From the NCBI GenBank assembly GCA_964457335.1, contig CAYWGD010000003.1, forward strand, positions 1-64,000: 64,000 bases of DNA, written 5' to 3'. The position numbers and the translations under genes were made by a program. Source of the DNA: CAJBVW01 sp964457335 (GTDB lineage: Bacteria > Myxococcota_A > UBA796 > SXON01). Shown in pieces: positions 53,797-62,053 of this stretch (the stretch's first letter is position 1; each line of letters begins with the position of its first letter). Under the pieces are notes generated by a model. That model saw only the letters and a program-made list of their open reading frames with translations, was not told the origin of the DNA and did no database searches.

Positions 53797-54668
53797 GCCG
53801 CTTCGGCGCGTTGCCGCAGCATGGTTGACAGCTGGAGCAGCACCTCCCCGCGCAGCCCGAGGGAGGCCAGGTGCGTTTCGCAGGAGCCGACGGACTCGAA
53901 CAGTTGTTGCCGGGCGCGGTCCACGCCGAACGTCAGCGCATAGTTCACCCGGCGGCCGACCCGCGCGTCCTCCTCCACGTCGTCCAGATCGTCGGCGATC
54001 TGGTAGGCGAGGCCAAGGTGTCGGGCGAGCTCCGTGACCCCGGAGAGGCGATCCGGATCGCCGCCGCCGAAGAGCCACCCGAAGACGAACGAGATCTCGA
54101 AGAGGGTCGTCGTCTTCATGTGGATGAGCTTGGCGAGCGTGCCGTCGAGCTCGGCCGGCGGGTGCAGATCCAGGTACTGGCCGCCGGTCGTTCCCTGGAG
54201 GCCCGTGTTGCGGGTGGCGTTCTCCAGCGCGAGGAGGCCGACGCGCTCCCACGGCTGCTCCGGCCGAAGCCGCTTCAGCTCGAACGCGTTCGCGGCGACG
54301 AACCGGTAACCCTCCGCGATGAGCGCGTAGGTGGCGAGGAGCGCGATGTCCTCACCGAAGGCGCGGTGCAGCGTGGGACGCTGGCGCCGATCCTCCGCGT
54401 CGTCCATGCACGGGAGGTCGTCGGCGATGAGCGAGGCCGTGTGAAAGAACTCCGTCGCCAGGGCCGCCTTGATGACGGAATGCTGGGCGCCCAGCGCTTC
54501 CGCCACCGCCAGGACGATCGCGGGACGGAGCCGCTTGCCGCCCGACAGGAGCGCCTGCTCGCAGGCCGCGCGGAGCCTCGACTCCTCTCCCATGTGGAGG
54601 ACGGCCTTGCGGAGCCCTTCATCGATCTCCGACCGATAGCGGCGCAAGGGGGAAGACGGCTCGTTCAA
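53793..54668 (-). CDS. Short-chain trans-polyprenyl diphosphate synthase (FPP/GGPP-synthase type)
   Basis: A 291-residue all-helical prenyl synthase: ALLSGGKRLRPAIVLAVAEA, first Asp-rich motif IADDLPCMDDAEDRRQRPT (DDxxxxD with CxxDD), GGQYLD, KTTTLF and the second Asp-rich motif AYQIADDLDDVEED. I chose TTG 54668 because GGAG lies seven bases upstream and the family's usual length results; the frame extends 40 residues further without similarity. It makes C15 or C20 diphosphate from IPP and DMAPP. It is the first gene of the operon with the sulfotransferase and UbiA-HAD proteins. Confidence 0.92.
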   Translation of the reverse strand: MNEPSSPLRRYRSEIDEGLRKAVLHMGEESRLRAACEQALLSGGKRLRPAIVLAVAEALGAQHSVIKAALATEFFHTASLIADDLPCMDDAEDRRQRPTLHRAFGEDIALLATYALIAEGYRFVAANAFELKRLRPEQPWERVGLLALENATRNTGLQGTTGGQYLDLHPPAELDGTLAKLIHMKTTTLFEISFVFGWLFGGGDPDRLSGVTELARHLGLAYQIADDLDDVEEDARVGRRVNYALTFGVDRARQQLFESVGSCETHLASLGLRGEVLLQLSTMLRQRAEAA

Positions 54669-54836
54669 TTTGGTTCTCCGGAAAGGACGGGGCGCGAACG
54701 AACTTCCTGTGGCGCGCGCTCTAACACCCGCCAGCACGCCAGGGCCCCAAGGCACGTCGTGCATCTTGCCTGACGATGGTTCCGCCACCCGCCCTCAGGG
54801 CGTCAGGCGCGGGCGCGCTACGACCTGCGCCCGGGT

Positions 54837-55721
54837 TCAGGCGGCGCGGGCCACCACGAGGAGCGAGGCGCCCGCCCGGAACGAGACGCCGCGCCGGAGC
54901 AGCGCGCGCTCGAACGTGAGGACCCGCCCGAGCCAGCCGTTGAGCCCCTGTGGCAAGTGCAGCTCGTGCGTCGCATCGACCTCCTGCTTCCCGAGGCGCA
55001 CCGCGAGCGCCAGGAGGCGCCGCGAGAGCACGACGAGCGGCAGGATGAGCGAGACGAACGAGGTCACGTGGACCACGGTGAACCCGGCGCGGCCGAGCTT
55101 CTCCACGAGCTCAACGCGCGTGTAGCGCCTCACGTGCCGCACCGCGTCGTCGACGGGGCTCCAGAGCCAGCGGTGCTGCGGCACGGTGAGGAGGAGGCCG
55201 CCGCCGGGGACGAGCGCGCGCCGGAAGGACGCGAGGACCGCCTCGTCGGCCTCGATGTGCTCGATGACGTCGAAGGCCCCGATCGCGTCGAAGGCGCCGC
55301 GGAGCGGGAGGGCGCGCGCGTCCATCTGCCAGAGCTGAACGTCCTCGGGGAGCCGCCTCGCGGCGAAGCGGAGGCCGTCCGGATGGGCCTCCACCCCGGC
55401 GAGGCGCAGCGTGGGATGGGCCTCGCGCAGCGCGGCGAGCATGAGCCCGGTGCCACAGCCGATCTCGAGGAAGCTCCGGGCTTCCGCGAAGTACGCCCCG
55501 AACGCCCAGGTGACCAGCTGCTTCCGGGCCTGGAACCAGAAGTGGGCGTCCTCGACGGTCGCCATCCGTGGGTAGAGCGCGGCGTCGAAGCCCCCGTCGG
55601 CCTCGGCGAGCACCGGGGCGAAGAGGAGCGCGCGCCCGTCCCGTGGAGGGGAGAATCCGCACGCGGGGCAGACCCAGCTCTCGGGGAGCCCCTCGCGGCC
55701 GCAGGCGGGGCACTGCTTCAT
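54837..55721 (-). CDS. SAM-dependent methyltransferase with N-terminal zinc ribbon
   Basis: A 294-residue protein. MKQCPACGREGLPE and WVCPACGFSP form a four-Cys zinc ribbon. The class I methyltransferase core has FLEIGCGTGLMLAAL (motif I), LAGVEAHPDGL, DAIGAFDVIEHIEADEAVL and LVPGGGLLLTVPQH. A hydrophobic segment (VVHVTSFVSLILPLVVLS) occurs in the C-terminal third, as in lipid- or sugar-nucleotide-modifying members. The start ATG 55721 is placed at the zinc ribbon; the upstream extension is Pro/Arg-rich. It is on the same strand as, and 168 bases from, the isoprenoid operon. The stretch 55722-56101 holds no gene I can support. Confidence 0.9.
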   Translation of the reverse strand: MKQCPACGREGLPESWVCPACGFSPPRDGRALLFAPVLAEADGGFDAALYPRMATVEDAHFWFQARKQLVTWAFGAYFAEARSFLEIGCGTGLMLAALREAHPTLRLAGVEAHPDGLRFAARRLPEDVQLWQMDARALPLRGAFDAIGAFDVIEHIEADEAVLASFRRALVPGGGLLLTVPQHRWLWSPVDDAVRHVRRYTRVELVEKLGRAGFTVVHVTSFVSLILPLVVLSRRLLALAVRLGKQEVDATHELHLPQGLNGWLGRVLTFERALLRRGVSFRAGASLLVVARAA

Positions 55722-56101
55722 CTGGCCCGCGTCCGGAGCGCGGGGCGGACGACGAAATGCGAACCCTTCATCGGCCGACGTTACCACCCCCCGTCCCTTC
55801 CGACAGGACGTACATGGGGGAGGCTGGGCAGCGCACGGATCCGGGGCCATGTCGCCCCCTGTTCACCCTCCTGCTCGCGTACGCCAGAGAAGCCCTCGAC
55901 GGAGGTAGGGCGGCGGGACGCGAGGGCCGGGAGGTGTGGCGCGAGCACGCGGGGCGGGGTCGCGGCGTTTGCCGAACAGAATCGAGGCGTTGAGGGCTGC
56001 GACACACCTCGCTGAGCGTTGTTGCGACGCGAGCCAGCGCGACACGCGCCGTGGGCCCGAGCCGCTGCCGCGCGATCGCCCGGTCGAGCACCCGCGGGTG
56101 A

Positions 56102-56374
56102 CGCGAGTGGACCAGGGCCGGCGCCTCCACGCCCGCCGGCGCGGTCGCCCGGCTCCGCACGGCCGCGGCGCGCGAGCGCCGGAGTCTCAACCAGGAGGCG
56201 CTGGTGCTCATCGAGGGGGGCCTCGCCGCCCGGGAGACCGCCGAGGAGCGGGCGCAGCGCCAGGTTCAGGCTTGGCGGGCGCTTGCCGGCGGCTGGGTGA
56301 GCGACACGACCTTCGAGGAAGAGGTGGCGGACCTGTATGCCGCGCGCAGCCCCGGCCGAGACGTTGACCTGTGA
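56102..56374 (+). pseudogene. VapB/FitA-like ribbon-helix-helix antitoxin lacking a start codon
   Basis: The frame open from 56102 to TGA 56372-56374 encodes ARLRTAAARERRSLNQEALV and later ERAQRQVQAWRALAGGW and TTFEEEVADLYAARSPGRD, an Arc-type antitoxin with its toxin-binding tail. The frame has a TGA at 56099-56101 and no ATG, GTG or TTG before the conserved helix. The first beta-strand is therefore missing or lies in another frame. Its stop overlaps the vapC start (GTGA), the normal TA arrangement. A start-region frameshift or pseudogene is likely. Confidence 0.6.
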
Positions 56375-56766
56375 AGGTGCTCGACACGGACACGTGCATC
56401 GGGGTCCTCCGGGGGCGCGAGGAGGTTCTCGAGCGACGCGCGGCCGAGGTCGACGAGCTCGCCACCACCTGGGTCACGGCCTCGGAGCTGTTCTACGGCG
56501 CGGCGAAGTCCGCGAAGCCCGGCGCGAACGCCGCCCTCGTGGTCCGGTTCCTCAACACCCTTCCGGTGCTCGCGCCGGACCTCGCGAGCGCGCGGCTGTT
56601 TAGCGAGGTGAAGGCCCGGCTGGCGACAGCGGGGCAGATCGTCGCCGACGCCGACCTCTTCATCGCGGCGATTGCGTTGAGTCGAGGGGCCACGCTCGTG
56701 ACAGGGAAGCGGAGACACTACGAGAGAATTTCAGGGATTGTCCTGAAGGACTGGTTGCGAACATGA
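56371..56766 (+). CDS. VapC-like PIN-domain toxin
   Basis: A 131-residue PIN nuclease with MKVLDTDTCIGVLRG (Asp5, Asp7), TASELFYGA (Glu39), IVADADLFIAAIAL (Asp93, Asp95) and TGKRRHYERI, the complete VapC acidic site. GTG 56371 overlaps the antitoxin stop. VapC toxins cleave tRNA or rRNA and are held off by VapB. The overlapping ATGA with the next gene is unusual for a TA pair. Confidence 0.92.
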   Translation: MKVLDTDTCIGVLRGREEVLERRAAEVDELATTWVTASELFYGAAKSAKPGANAALVVRFLNTLPVLAPDLASARLFSEVKARLATAGQIVADADLFIAAIALSRGATLVTGKRRHYERISGIVLKDWLRT

Positions 56767-57104
56767 GCCGGCCGGTCGTCACGCTCGACGTGCTCTCCGC
56801 CGAGCCAGGAGGCGGCGATCTGCTCCTCCTGGTCGACGTCCGGGATGGCACGTTCACGGGGACCGGCGACGTCTGGGTGCTCGGTGAAGCCATGGCCGCG
56901 TTCCTCGCGCAGGTTCGAACGTTGTACGAGCGAATGGATGGACGAGCCTCGATCGAGTCGATCTCGCCAGGCGAGTTTGCGCTCTCCATCGAGCGGATCG
57001 ACGCGGCAGGCCATCTCGGCGTCCGCGGCCGGCTCGCGCGGTTCGCCACGGGCGAACGGTGGCGGGGCCGGTTCGCCTTCGAGCTGGCGTTCACGGACCG
57101 GTGA
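56763..57104 (+). CDS. WapI-like/immunity-type small protein, probably truncated by an in-frame TGA
   Basis: A 113-residue protein that starts at ATG 56763 overlapping the vapC stop. Its sequence (WVLGEAMAAFLAQVRTLYER; ISPGEFALSIERIDAAGHLG; RGRLARFATGERWRGRF) fits the pattern of WapI-family or related immunity-like proteins. The TGA at 57102-57104 is followed in the same frame by ELEELRALTDELEAKLL, the amphipathic helix that normally ends such proteins. The frame then runs into repeat copy 1 at 57185. So the gene is interrupted, or its 3' end has been replaced at the repeat. Confidence 0.65.
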   Translation: MSRPVVTLDVLSAEPGGGDLLLLVDVRDGTFTGTGDVWVLGEAMAAFLAQVRTLYERMDGRASIESISPGEFALSIERIDAAGHLGVRGRLARFATGERWRGRFAFELAFTDR

Positions 57105-57184
57105 GAGCTCGAGGAGCTCCGCGCCCTCACGGACGAGCTGGAGGCGAAGCTGCTCCTCGCGGGCTCCCGAGCCGGCAGGCAGGA

Positions 57185-57239
57185 GTTCGAATCCCATCGG
57201 GGGTCGGCCTCATCGACCTACGTTGAACGCCCGAAAGTA
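57185..57239 (+). repeat. 55-bp direct repeat, left copy (putative attachment site)
   Basis: Identical to 60811-60865. It starts GTTCGAATCCCATC, like a tRNA T-loop and 3' stem, and ends GTTGAACGCCCGAAAGTA. It can form an inner hairpin (GGTCG/CGACC). Together the copies bound a 3.6-kb segment. No integrase is seen in the window. The stretch 57240-57507 holds no gene. Confidence 0.85.
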
Positions 57240-57507
57240 GTGGTGAGCCTAAAGGGACGATTTCAGAACTGGTGCCGTGATAACGCGGGGGTGCTAGGGG
57301 AAATGGTGGGGCGCCGGATGACCGCGAGCGAAGGGACTTCCTGCGGTCCCGGCTGACGGCCCGTTCCCGCAGCCTCGGTGCTCACGCGTTCGGCGAGCCG
57401 TGATCGTCCGTCCTGATGCGCATGAGCACGTGATTGATCAAAGACGCTCTTGTCCGTGGCGTATGGCGCCGTGGTACCATCACCCCGACAGCCCTCCAGA
57501 GGTGCTC

Positions 57508-59523
57508 ATGCCCGCGCAGTCGCAAGAGGTGGTGCCGGAGGCGCGGCACTCGCCCCGGGAGGACGTTCCACAACAACAGACCACCAGCACCACTGCTGGC
57601 AACCAGGCGCGCGTCGAGGCGTTGGGCGGGGGCTCGACCGGAGAACCTCGCGGGGGTACCCGACACACCGTCCAGCGGGGCGACACCCTCTACGGGATCG
57701 CGGAGACGACTTACGGCAGTGGCCGGTACTGGCGCGACATCCTGCGCGCCAACCCGCGGAGTGTCTTCCGCGGTGGCGAGATGATCCTCGTGGGGGACGT
57801 ACTGGACCTGCCCGTGATCCGCGTGCCGCCCCAGGAGGGGGCGGGCGGCGGCGCGGGAGGGGAGACGCCGGCCATGGTGCCGCGTGAGGTGTGCACCGAG
57901 TGGGGGGACTTCCGGATCTACCCCGACGACTACGTCGGCGATCTCCCGATGAGCCCCGACGCCACCATCAACGTGCGCGAGGCCGAGTTCCACGACCTCG
58001 TGGAGCAGCGAGAGCGGGAGCTCACGGAGCAGACGGACGCGGCCGTGGGCAACATCGAGGCTCTGCTCTCGTATGGCGCTGTCGACTGGGCCATCACCGA
58101 CGCGGACGCCCGCGCCGCGTTGGCCAGGCTCGCGGCGCTCCCCATGCGGGGCTTGCAGGCGGCCATCGGCCGGATCGACGTCGCCCGGCTCCTCGCCAAC
58201 CTCCCCAGTGACGCGGTCGCCACCCCCGACTTCTGCAAGGTCGCTGTCGCCCTGGGGCCGGAGCGCATCGCCCCCTTTCTCGCCGACGTGCTGAGCTACG
58301 GCCTGTTCGAGTGGACCGCGACCGATGCCGACGTGCAGGCGGTGATGGCCGTGCTCGGCGCCCTTGGGGCCGAGCAGCGAGGGCAGGTGCTCGCGGCGCT
58401 CGGCCCAGCCCTGCAGGTGCGATTCATGGAGGGCCTCCAGGGCCGCCGGAGCGCGCTCCTTCCGGCCGACAAGGCGGTGCTCGAGTCCATCTTCGATGGC
58501 GCCGGGAACGACCTGACGCGCCTCACGCTCGCGTTCTCCATCCGGTTCAACCTGGACGTGCGCGGCACGGGCGGGGCCCAGTGGGACGAGACGGGGCTCC
58601 GGCAATCCTGGGCGGTGCTCGAGACCCTGCCGGCCGCGCATGTGGAGGGCAACCCCGAACTGCTCCAGTGGATCCGCTACCAGAAGCCCGACGGAACGAA
58701 CGCAGGCAACCACAGTGGCTGGTACGACGACTAGGCCTCGCAGACCAACGGTGAGGACAACCCCGACTTCCGGGGGGCTGGCCTCAACTACAACCCGAGC
58801 AACATGTCGGGAACCCAGAACTCCCAGTTTGATCTCGACGGCGACGGCATCTTCGGCGTCGGGGAGCAGGACCCGCTCCACGGCGTGAACCGCTTCAACA
58901 AGGTGGTGCGACACGAGGTGGGGCACGCGGTGGACGCGCAGATCGGAGGCGCGGCCCAGTACTGCATCGGCAAGGCGAAGGGCGGGGGCTGGGCCGATTA
59001 CGGCTCCAGCGTGGCGGACTGCATCGGGGCGATGGTCGCCGCCGCCGCTGCAGGGATCGCCAACTCGGCCGCCAAGGACGCGATCGTCGCGCAGCTGCAG
59101 AAGGACGCGACCCCCGCCAACGCGGCGAACGCGCTCTCGGATGTCCAGGCGCTCCCCGAGTACCAAGCGCTCTCCGCCGCGGACCAGGCGGCGGTAGACG
59201 GCGATCCCGTCTTCGCCGCGCTCGGCCAGGCCGTCGACAACCCCTGGTACAACCACCTCCCCGACGGAGGCGCGCCGCTCAACGGGCGGATCTTCCAACG
59301 CTCCTACGGCTCTCAGTGGACCTCGTACGCGGTCGAGGCGCGGGGTCGGAAGGTGTCGCAGTACCAGTTCCGGGCCCCCGGTGAGTGGTTCGCCGAGGCA
59401 TACGCGGCCTACTACGAACCCAAGGCGGACGGCACGTGCGATCACTCCACGCTCGAGCGCATCGACCCGGACACGAAGGCCTGGTTCGACGTCCACGTGG
59501 ACGGGCTCACGGGCTCCCGATGA
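57508..59523 (+). pseudogene. LysM-metallopeptidase protein interrupted by in-frame TAG
   Basis: ATG 57508, with GAGG upstream. Residues 51-102 are a LysM domain (HTVQRGDTLYGIAE, ANPRSVFRGGEM). A helical region with two related segments follows (LLSYGAVDWAITDADARAAL and LSYGLFEWTATDADVQAVM). A TAG at codon 409 (58732-58734) interrupts SGWYDD-ASQTNGED; the same frame continues to TGA 59521 with the zinc site RHEVGHAVDAQIG (His469, Glu470, His473) and EWFAEAYAAYYEP. Total length without the stop would be 671 residues. This resembles secreted toxin or phage-tail-like accessory peptidases. It may be a nonsense mutation, a recoded stop or a sequencing error. Confidence 0.8.
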
Positions 59524-60086
59524 GCGTGGTCTTCCTGATTGCCGCGTGCCTGGCGCAGCCGAACCCGGAGAAGCCGATGCCGCCCACAATCCCGGACATC
59601 CAGAGCCAGGTCGCCGGCGCGCGCCACGTGGACGTCGAGGATGTGCGTGTGAGCCCGCTCGCGACGCCCGTCGTCCCCGGGGTGCAGCTGTACCGCGTGG
59701 TCGTCGGAGGCGAGTCGTGGTCCTCCGCGCTCGTCGTCGAGGGAAGGGTGCTGGTCGACCCCGGGGAGAAGCGCGCGGCGATCGCCCGCGCCTGGGGCTA
59801 CGGCGCGGCGCGCACCGTGCCAGCGCAGGACGTGGCGGAGGCGATGCTGCTCACCCTCGACCTCGACGAGGAACCGAAGCTCGTGACGGACCCCGCGCGC
59901 GCTAGCTACCTTGCGCGTCTCGGCGTGGAGGGCGTGAGCGTCCCCGCCGAGACGACCGAGGACGGGGTCCCGGGGGTGCGCTTCTGGTACGGGACCGGGG
60001 AGAACCCCGCCACCGAGGTCATCGCGATCTTCAAGCGTGACGGGGAGGTCGAGCTTCGGGCGGGTCGCACCCACGGTGGTGGGTAG
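59520..60086 (+). CDS. Lipoprotein, second gene of the repeat-bounded segment
   Basis: A 188-residue lipoprotein. ATG 59520 overlaps the previous TGA (ATGA). The leader MSVVFLIAAC gives Cys10, followed by a Pro-rich stretch and a compact alpha-beta domain (LYRVVVGGESWSSALVV, GYGAARTVPAQDVAEAML, FWYGTGENPATEVIAIF). Family not recognised. In toxin islands such genes often encode cognate immunity proteins; this is inferred from position only. Confidence 0.75.
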   Translation: MSVVFLIAACLAQPNPEKPMPPTIPDIQSQVAGARHVDVEDVRVSPLATPVVPGVQLYRVVVGGESWSSALVVEGRVLVDPGEKRAAIARAWGYGAARTVPAQDVAEAMLLTLDLDEEPKLVTDPARASYLARLGVEGVSVPAETTEDGVPGVRFWYGTGENPATEVIAIFKRDGEVELRAGRTHGGG

Positions 60087-60087
60087 C

Positions 60088-60768
60088 GTGTCCACCTTCG
60101 GCGTGCGCGCGATCTCCTGCGCCTCGTGTCGAAACAGCACGGAGCGGTCGGTCGCCGTCACCCTGAACGGCGGGCGACGGCCCGACCTTCGCCGCCAGAT
60201 CCTCGACGGAGCGTTCCAGCGGGTGACGTGCCCGATGTGCGGGACACGTCAGCGGCTCGAGCAGCCGTTCGTGTACATCGACTTCGACCGGAAGCAGTGG
60301 ATCACGTGCTTCCCGCCCGCGCGTGAGCGGGAGTGGCGGTCCCTGGAGTCCGAGCCGCACGAGGACTGGAAGGAAGCGATGATCAGCTTCGCTCCGCCCC
60401 TGGTGCGCGAGTGGTCGGCGGGCTTCGTCGTGCGCGCCGTCTTCGGGCTCGACGCCCTGCGCGAGAAGCTCCTGTGCTTCGATCACGGCCTGCACGACGT
60501 GTGGCTCGCCGTACTGCAACTCGACGCGATGCGGCGCCTGCCGGGGGTTGGGCTCCATCCGACGCGGCGGGTCCGTCTCGACGCGGTGGACGAGGAACGG
60601 CTCGTCCACCGCATCCCCGGCACCGACGAGGTGTGGGCCGTCCCGCGGGCGCAGCTCACCGCGATGCAGAGCGATCCGATCGAGTGGAGCGTCGCCTACG
60701 AAGCGCTCGATCGGGGGCCGTACGTCGACGTGGGCCGGATCATGATCGGGGGCCGGGCGCCTGGATGA
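60088..60768 (+). CDS. CpXC-domain protein
   Basis: A 226-residue protein starting at GTG 60088, just after the preceding TAG. It has two CPxC-like motifs (SCASCRNSTERSVAVTLNG and RVTCPMCGTRQRLEQPFVYI) and the following FDRKQWI, which match the CpXC zinc-binding domain found in many proteins of unknown function, several near toxin genes. The C-terminal 130 residues are unassigned. It closes the three-gene operon and lies 42 bases before the right-hand repeat. Confidence 0.85.
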   Translation: MSTFGVRAISCASCRNSTERSVAVTLNGGRRPDLRRQILDGAFQRVTCPMCGTRQRLEQPFVYIDFDRKQWITCFPPAREREWRSLESEPHEDWKEAMISFAPPLVREWSAGFVVRAVFGLDALREKLLCFDHGLHDVWLAVLQLDAMRRLPGVGLHPTRRVRLDAVDEERLVHRIPGTDEVWAVPRAQLTAMQSDPIEWSVAYEALDRGPYVDVGRIMIGGRAPG

Positions 60769-60810
60769 GGGCGCGCCGCGCAACGGGGAGCGCCCAAGCG
60801 CGGGCCGCGT

Positions 60811-60865
60811 GTTCGAATCCCATCGGGGGTCGGCCTCATCGACCTACGTTGAACGCCCGAAAGTA
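60811..60865 (+). repeat. 55-bp direct repeat, right copy, abutting tRNA-Glu
   Basis: Perfect copy of 57185-57239. After the 55 bases the two loci share TGGTGA and then diverge. This copy ends two bases from the 3' end of the minus-strand tRNA-Glu gene, so the sequence lies directly downstream of that tRNA, a common integration point. Confidence 0.85.
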
Positions 60866-60866
60866 A

Positions 60867-60943
60867 TGGTGATCCCAACGGGATTCGAACCCGTGTTGGC
60901 GAGATGAAAACCCGCTGTCCTGACCTGGCTAGACGATGGGATC
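60867..60943 (-). tRNA. tRNA-Glu (anticodon TTC), CCA encoded
   Basis: Acceptor GATCCCA pairs with TGGGATC. D-arm CGTCTAGCC, anticodon stem GCGGG/CTCGC with loop TTTTCAT (anticodon TTC), and T-arm CGGGTTCGAATCCCG are all present, and CCA is in the DNA. About 77 nucleotides, ahead of repeat copy 2. Confidence 0.95.
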
Positions 60944-60951
60944 GTGAAGTG

Positions 60952-61024
60952 TGGGCCGCGCGGGACTTGAACCCGCGACCAGCGGATTAAAAGTCCGATG
61001 CTCTACCGACTGAGCTAGCGGCCC
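60952..61024 (-). tRNA. tRNA-Lys (anticodon TTT)
   Basis: Acceptor GGGCCGC pairs with GCGGCCC. D-arm GCTCAGTCGGTAGAGC, anticodon loop CTTTTAA with TTT, and T-arm GCGGGTTCAAGTCCCGC are present. CCA is not encoded. It is eight bases upstream of tRNA-Glu on the same strand, so the two are probably co-transcribed. Confidence 0.95.
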
Positions 61025-61092
61025 GGCCCGCGCGATCTATCGCCGAACCACGCCCCGTCAAGCCCGCCGGGCGCACGCTCCGCCTCTCGCCC

Positions 61093-61169
61093 CCCCGAGC
61101 CCCCGCCGCCCCACCCGGCACCGCCGCCGCCGCAGCGGCCGGCCGTCCGCGGCCGGTCCGGCTGCCCCG
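61093..61169 (+). repeat. Dispersed intergenic repeat, copy B
   Basis: CCGCCGCCCC, CCCGGCACC, GGCCGTCCGCGGCCGG and CCGGCTGCCCCG occur in the same order as in copies A and C. A 20-base piece (CCCCCGAGCCCCCGCCGCCC) is repeated at its two edges (61092-61111 and 61171-61190). It fills most of the gap between tRNA-Lys and the 3' end of the PPK2 gene. Confidence 0.65.
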
Positions 61170-61189
61170 CCCCCCGAGCCCCCGCCGCC

Positions 61190-62044
61190 CTACTCCGCCT
61201 CCAGCGCCCGCCGCAGCCGCTCCATCTCGGCCTCCTCCTCGGCGTCGGGCTTGGGCCAGCGCAAGGGCAGCCCCTCGAGCGCCTCCACGAGGGTCTCGGC
61301 CACGATGGCGCGCATCGTGGGCTTGTCGTCGGCGGGCACGGCGTACCAGGGCGCCCAGGGCCGCGAGGTGGCGTTGAGCGCGTCCTCGTACGCGCGCATG
61401 TAGGCCTTCCAGTGCGCACGCTCGGCCACGTCCCCCGCGGCGAACTTCCAGCGCGCGTCGGGGTCCGCGATGCGCTCGAGGAACCGCGCGCGCTGCTCCT
61501 CCCGCCCCACGTTGAGCCAGAACTTGAGCAGGATGGTGCCGTTCCGGTAGAGGTGCCGCTCGAGGTCCCGGATGGACTCGTGGCGCTCCTCGAAGAGGTC
61601 GCGCTCCCTCCGAGGCAGGCGCTGCGCCTCGAGGAGCTCGGGGTGCACGCGCGCGACGAGCACCTCCTCGTAGTGGCTCCGGTTGAAGATGCCGATGCGG
61701 CCACGCTCCGGGAGCGCCCGCACCACCCGCCAGAGGAAGTCGTGGTCGAGCTCCTCGGCCGACGGCGCCTTGAAGGCGGTCACCTGGCAACCCGCGGGGT
61801 CGACGCCCCGCATCACCGCGCGGATGGTGCCGTCCTTGCCGGCGGCGTCCATCGCCTGGAACACCAGCAACACGGCGTAGCGGTTGTCGGCGTAGAGCTT
61901 GCGCTGCAGCGCGTCGAGGCGCGCGGTGGCGGCGGCGAGCCGCGCCTCGGCGTCGTCGAAGACGTGGCGCGTGGGTGCGTCGGCGACGCGGAACTCCCCG
62001 TCGAACGGGACGCGCCACCGATTGTCGGGACCCGGGTGCGGCAC
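61190..62044 (-). CDS. PPK2-family polyphosphate:nucleotide phosphotransferase
   Basis: A 284-residue PPK2 protein: VLLVFQAMDAAGKDGTIRAV (Walker A), GIFNRSHYEEVLVARVHPE (Walker B with Asn-Arg-Ser-His-Tyr) and TILLKFWLNVGREEQ. These enzymes use polyphosphate to phosphorylate AMP, ADP or GDP. The layout (one domain, about 280 residues) fits class III or class I; the N-terminus cannot decide. GTG 62044 is the start, nine bases after the purA stop, so the two are probably one transcript. Coupling with purA fits AMP supply. Confidence 0.93.
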   Translation of the reverse strand: MPHPGPDNRWRVPFDGEFRVADAPTRHVFDDAEARLAAATARLDALQRKLYADNRYAVLLVFQAMDAAGKDGTIRAVMRGVDPAGCQVTAFKAPSAEELDHDFLWRVVRALPERGRIGIFNRSHYEEVLVARVHPELLEAQRLPRRERDLFEERHESIRDLERHLYRNGTILLKFWLNVGREEQRARFLERIADPDARWKFAAGDVAERAHWKAYMRAYEDALNATSRPWAPWYAVPADDKPTMRAIVAETLVEALEGLPLRWPKPDAEEEAEMERLRRALEAE

Positions 62045-62053
62045 CTCCCGCCC

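Noticed and set aside
55768..56211. Minus-strand frame of 147 codons between the methyltransferase and antitoxin
   Set aside because: Ser/Arg/Ala-rich, no start signal, no motif, and antisense to the antitoxin frame.
57185..57239. Complete tRNA gene at the 55-bp repeat
   Set aside because: Only a T-loop and 3' stem-like piece is present; upstream sequence at both copies cannot form the acceptor, D or anticodon arms.
57185..60865. Integron gene-cassette array
   Set aside because: The repeat has a GTTRRRY-like box and some inverted symmetry, but its left end does not fit the RYYYAAC consensus, no integrase is visible, and the segment is larger than typical cassettes. Kept only as an alternative.
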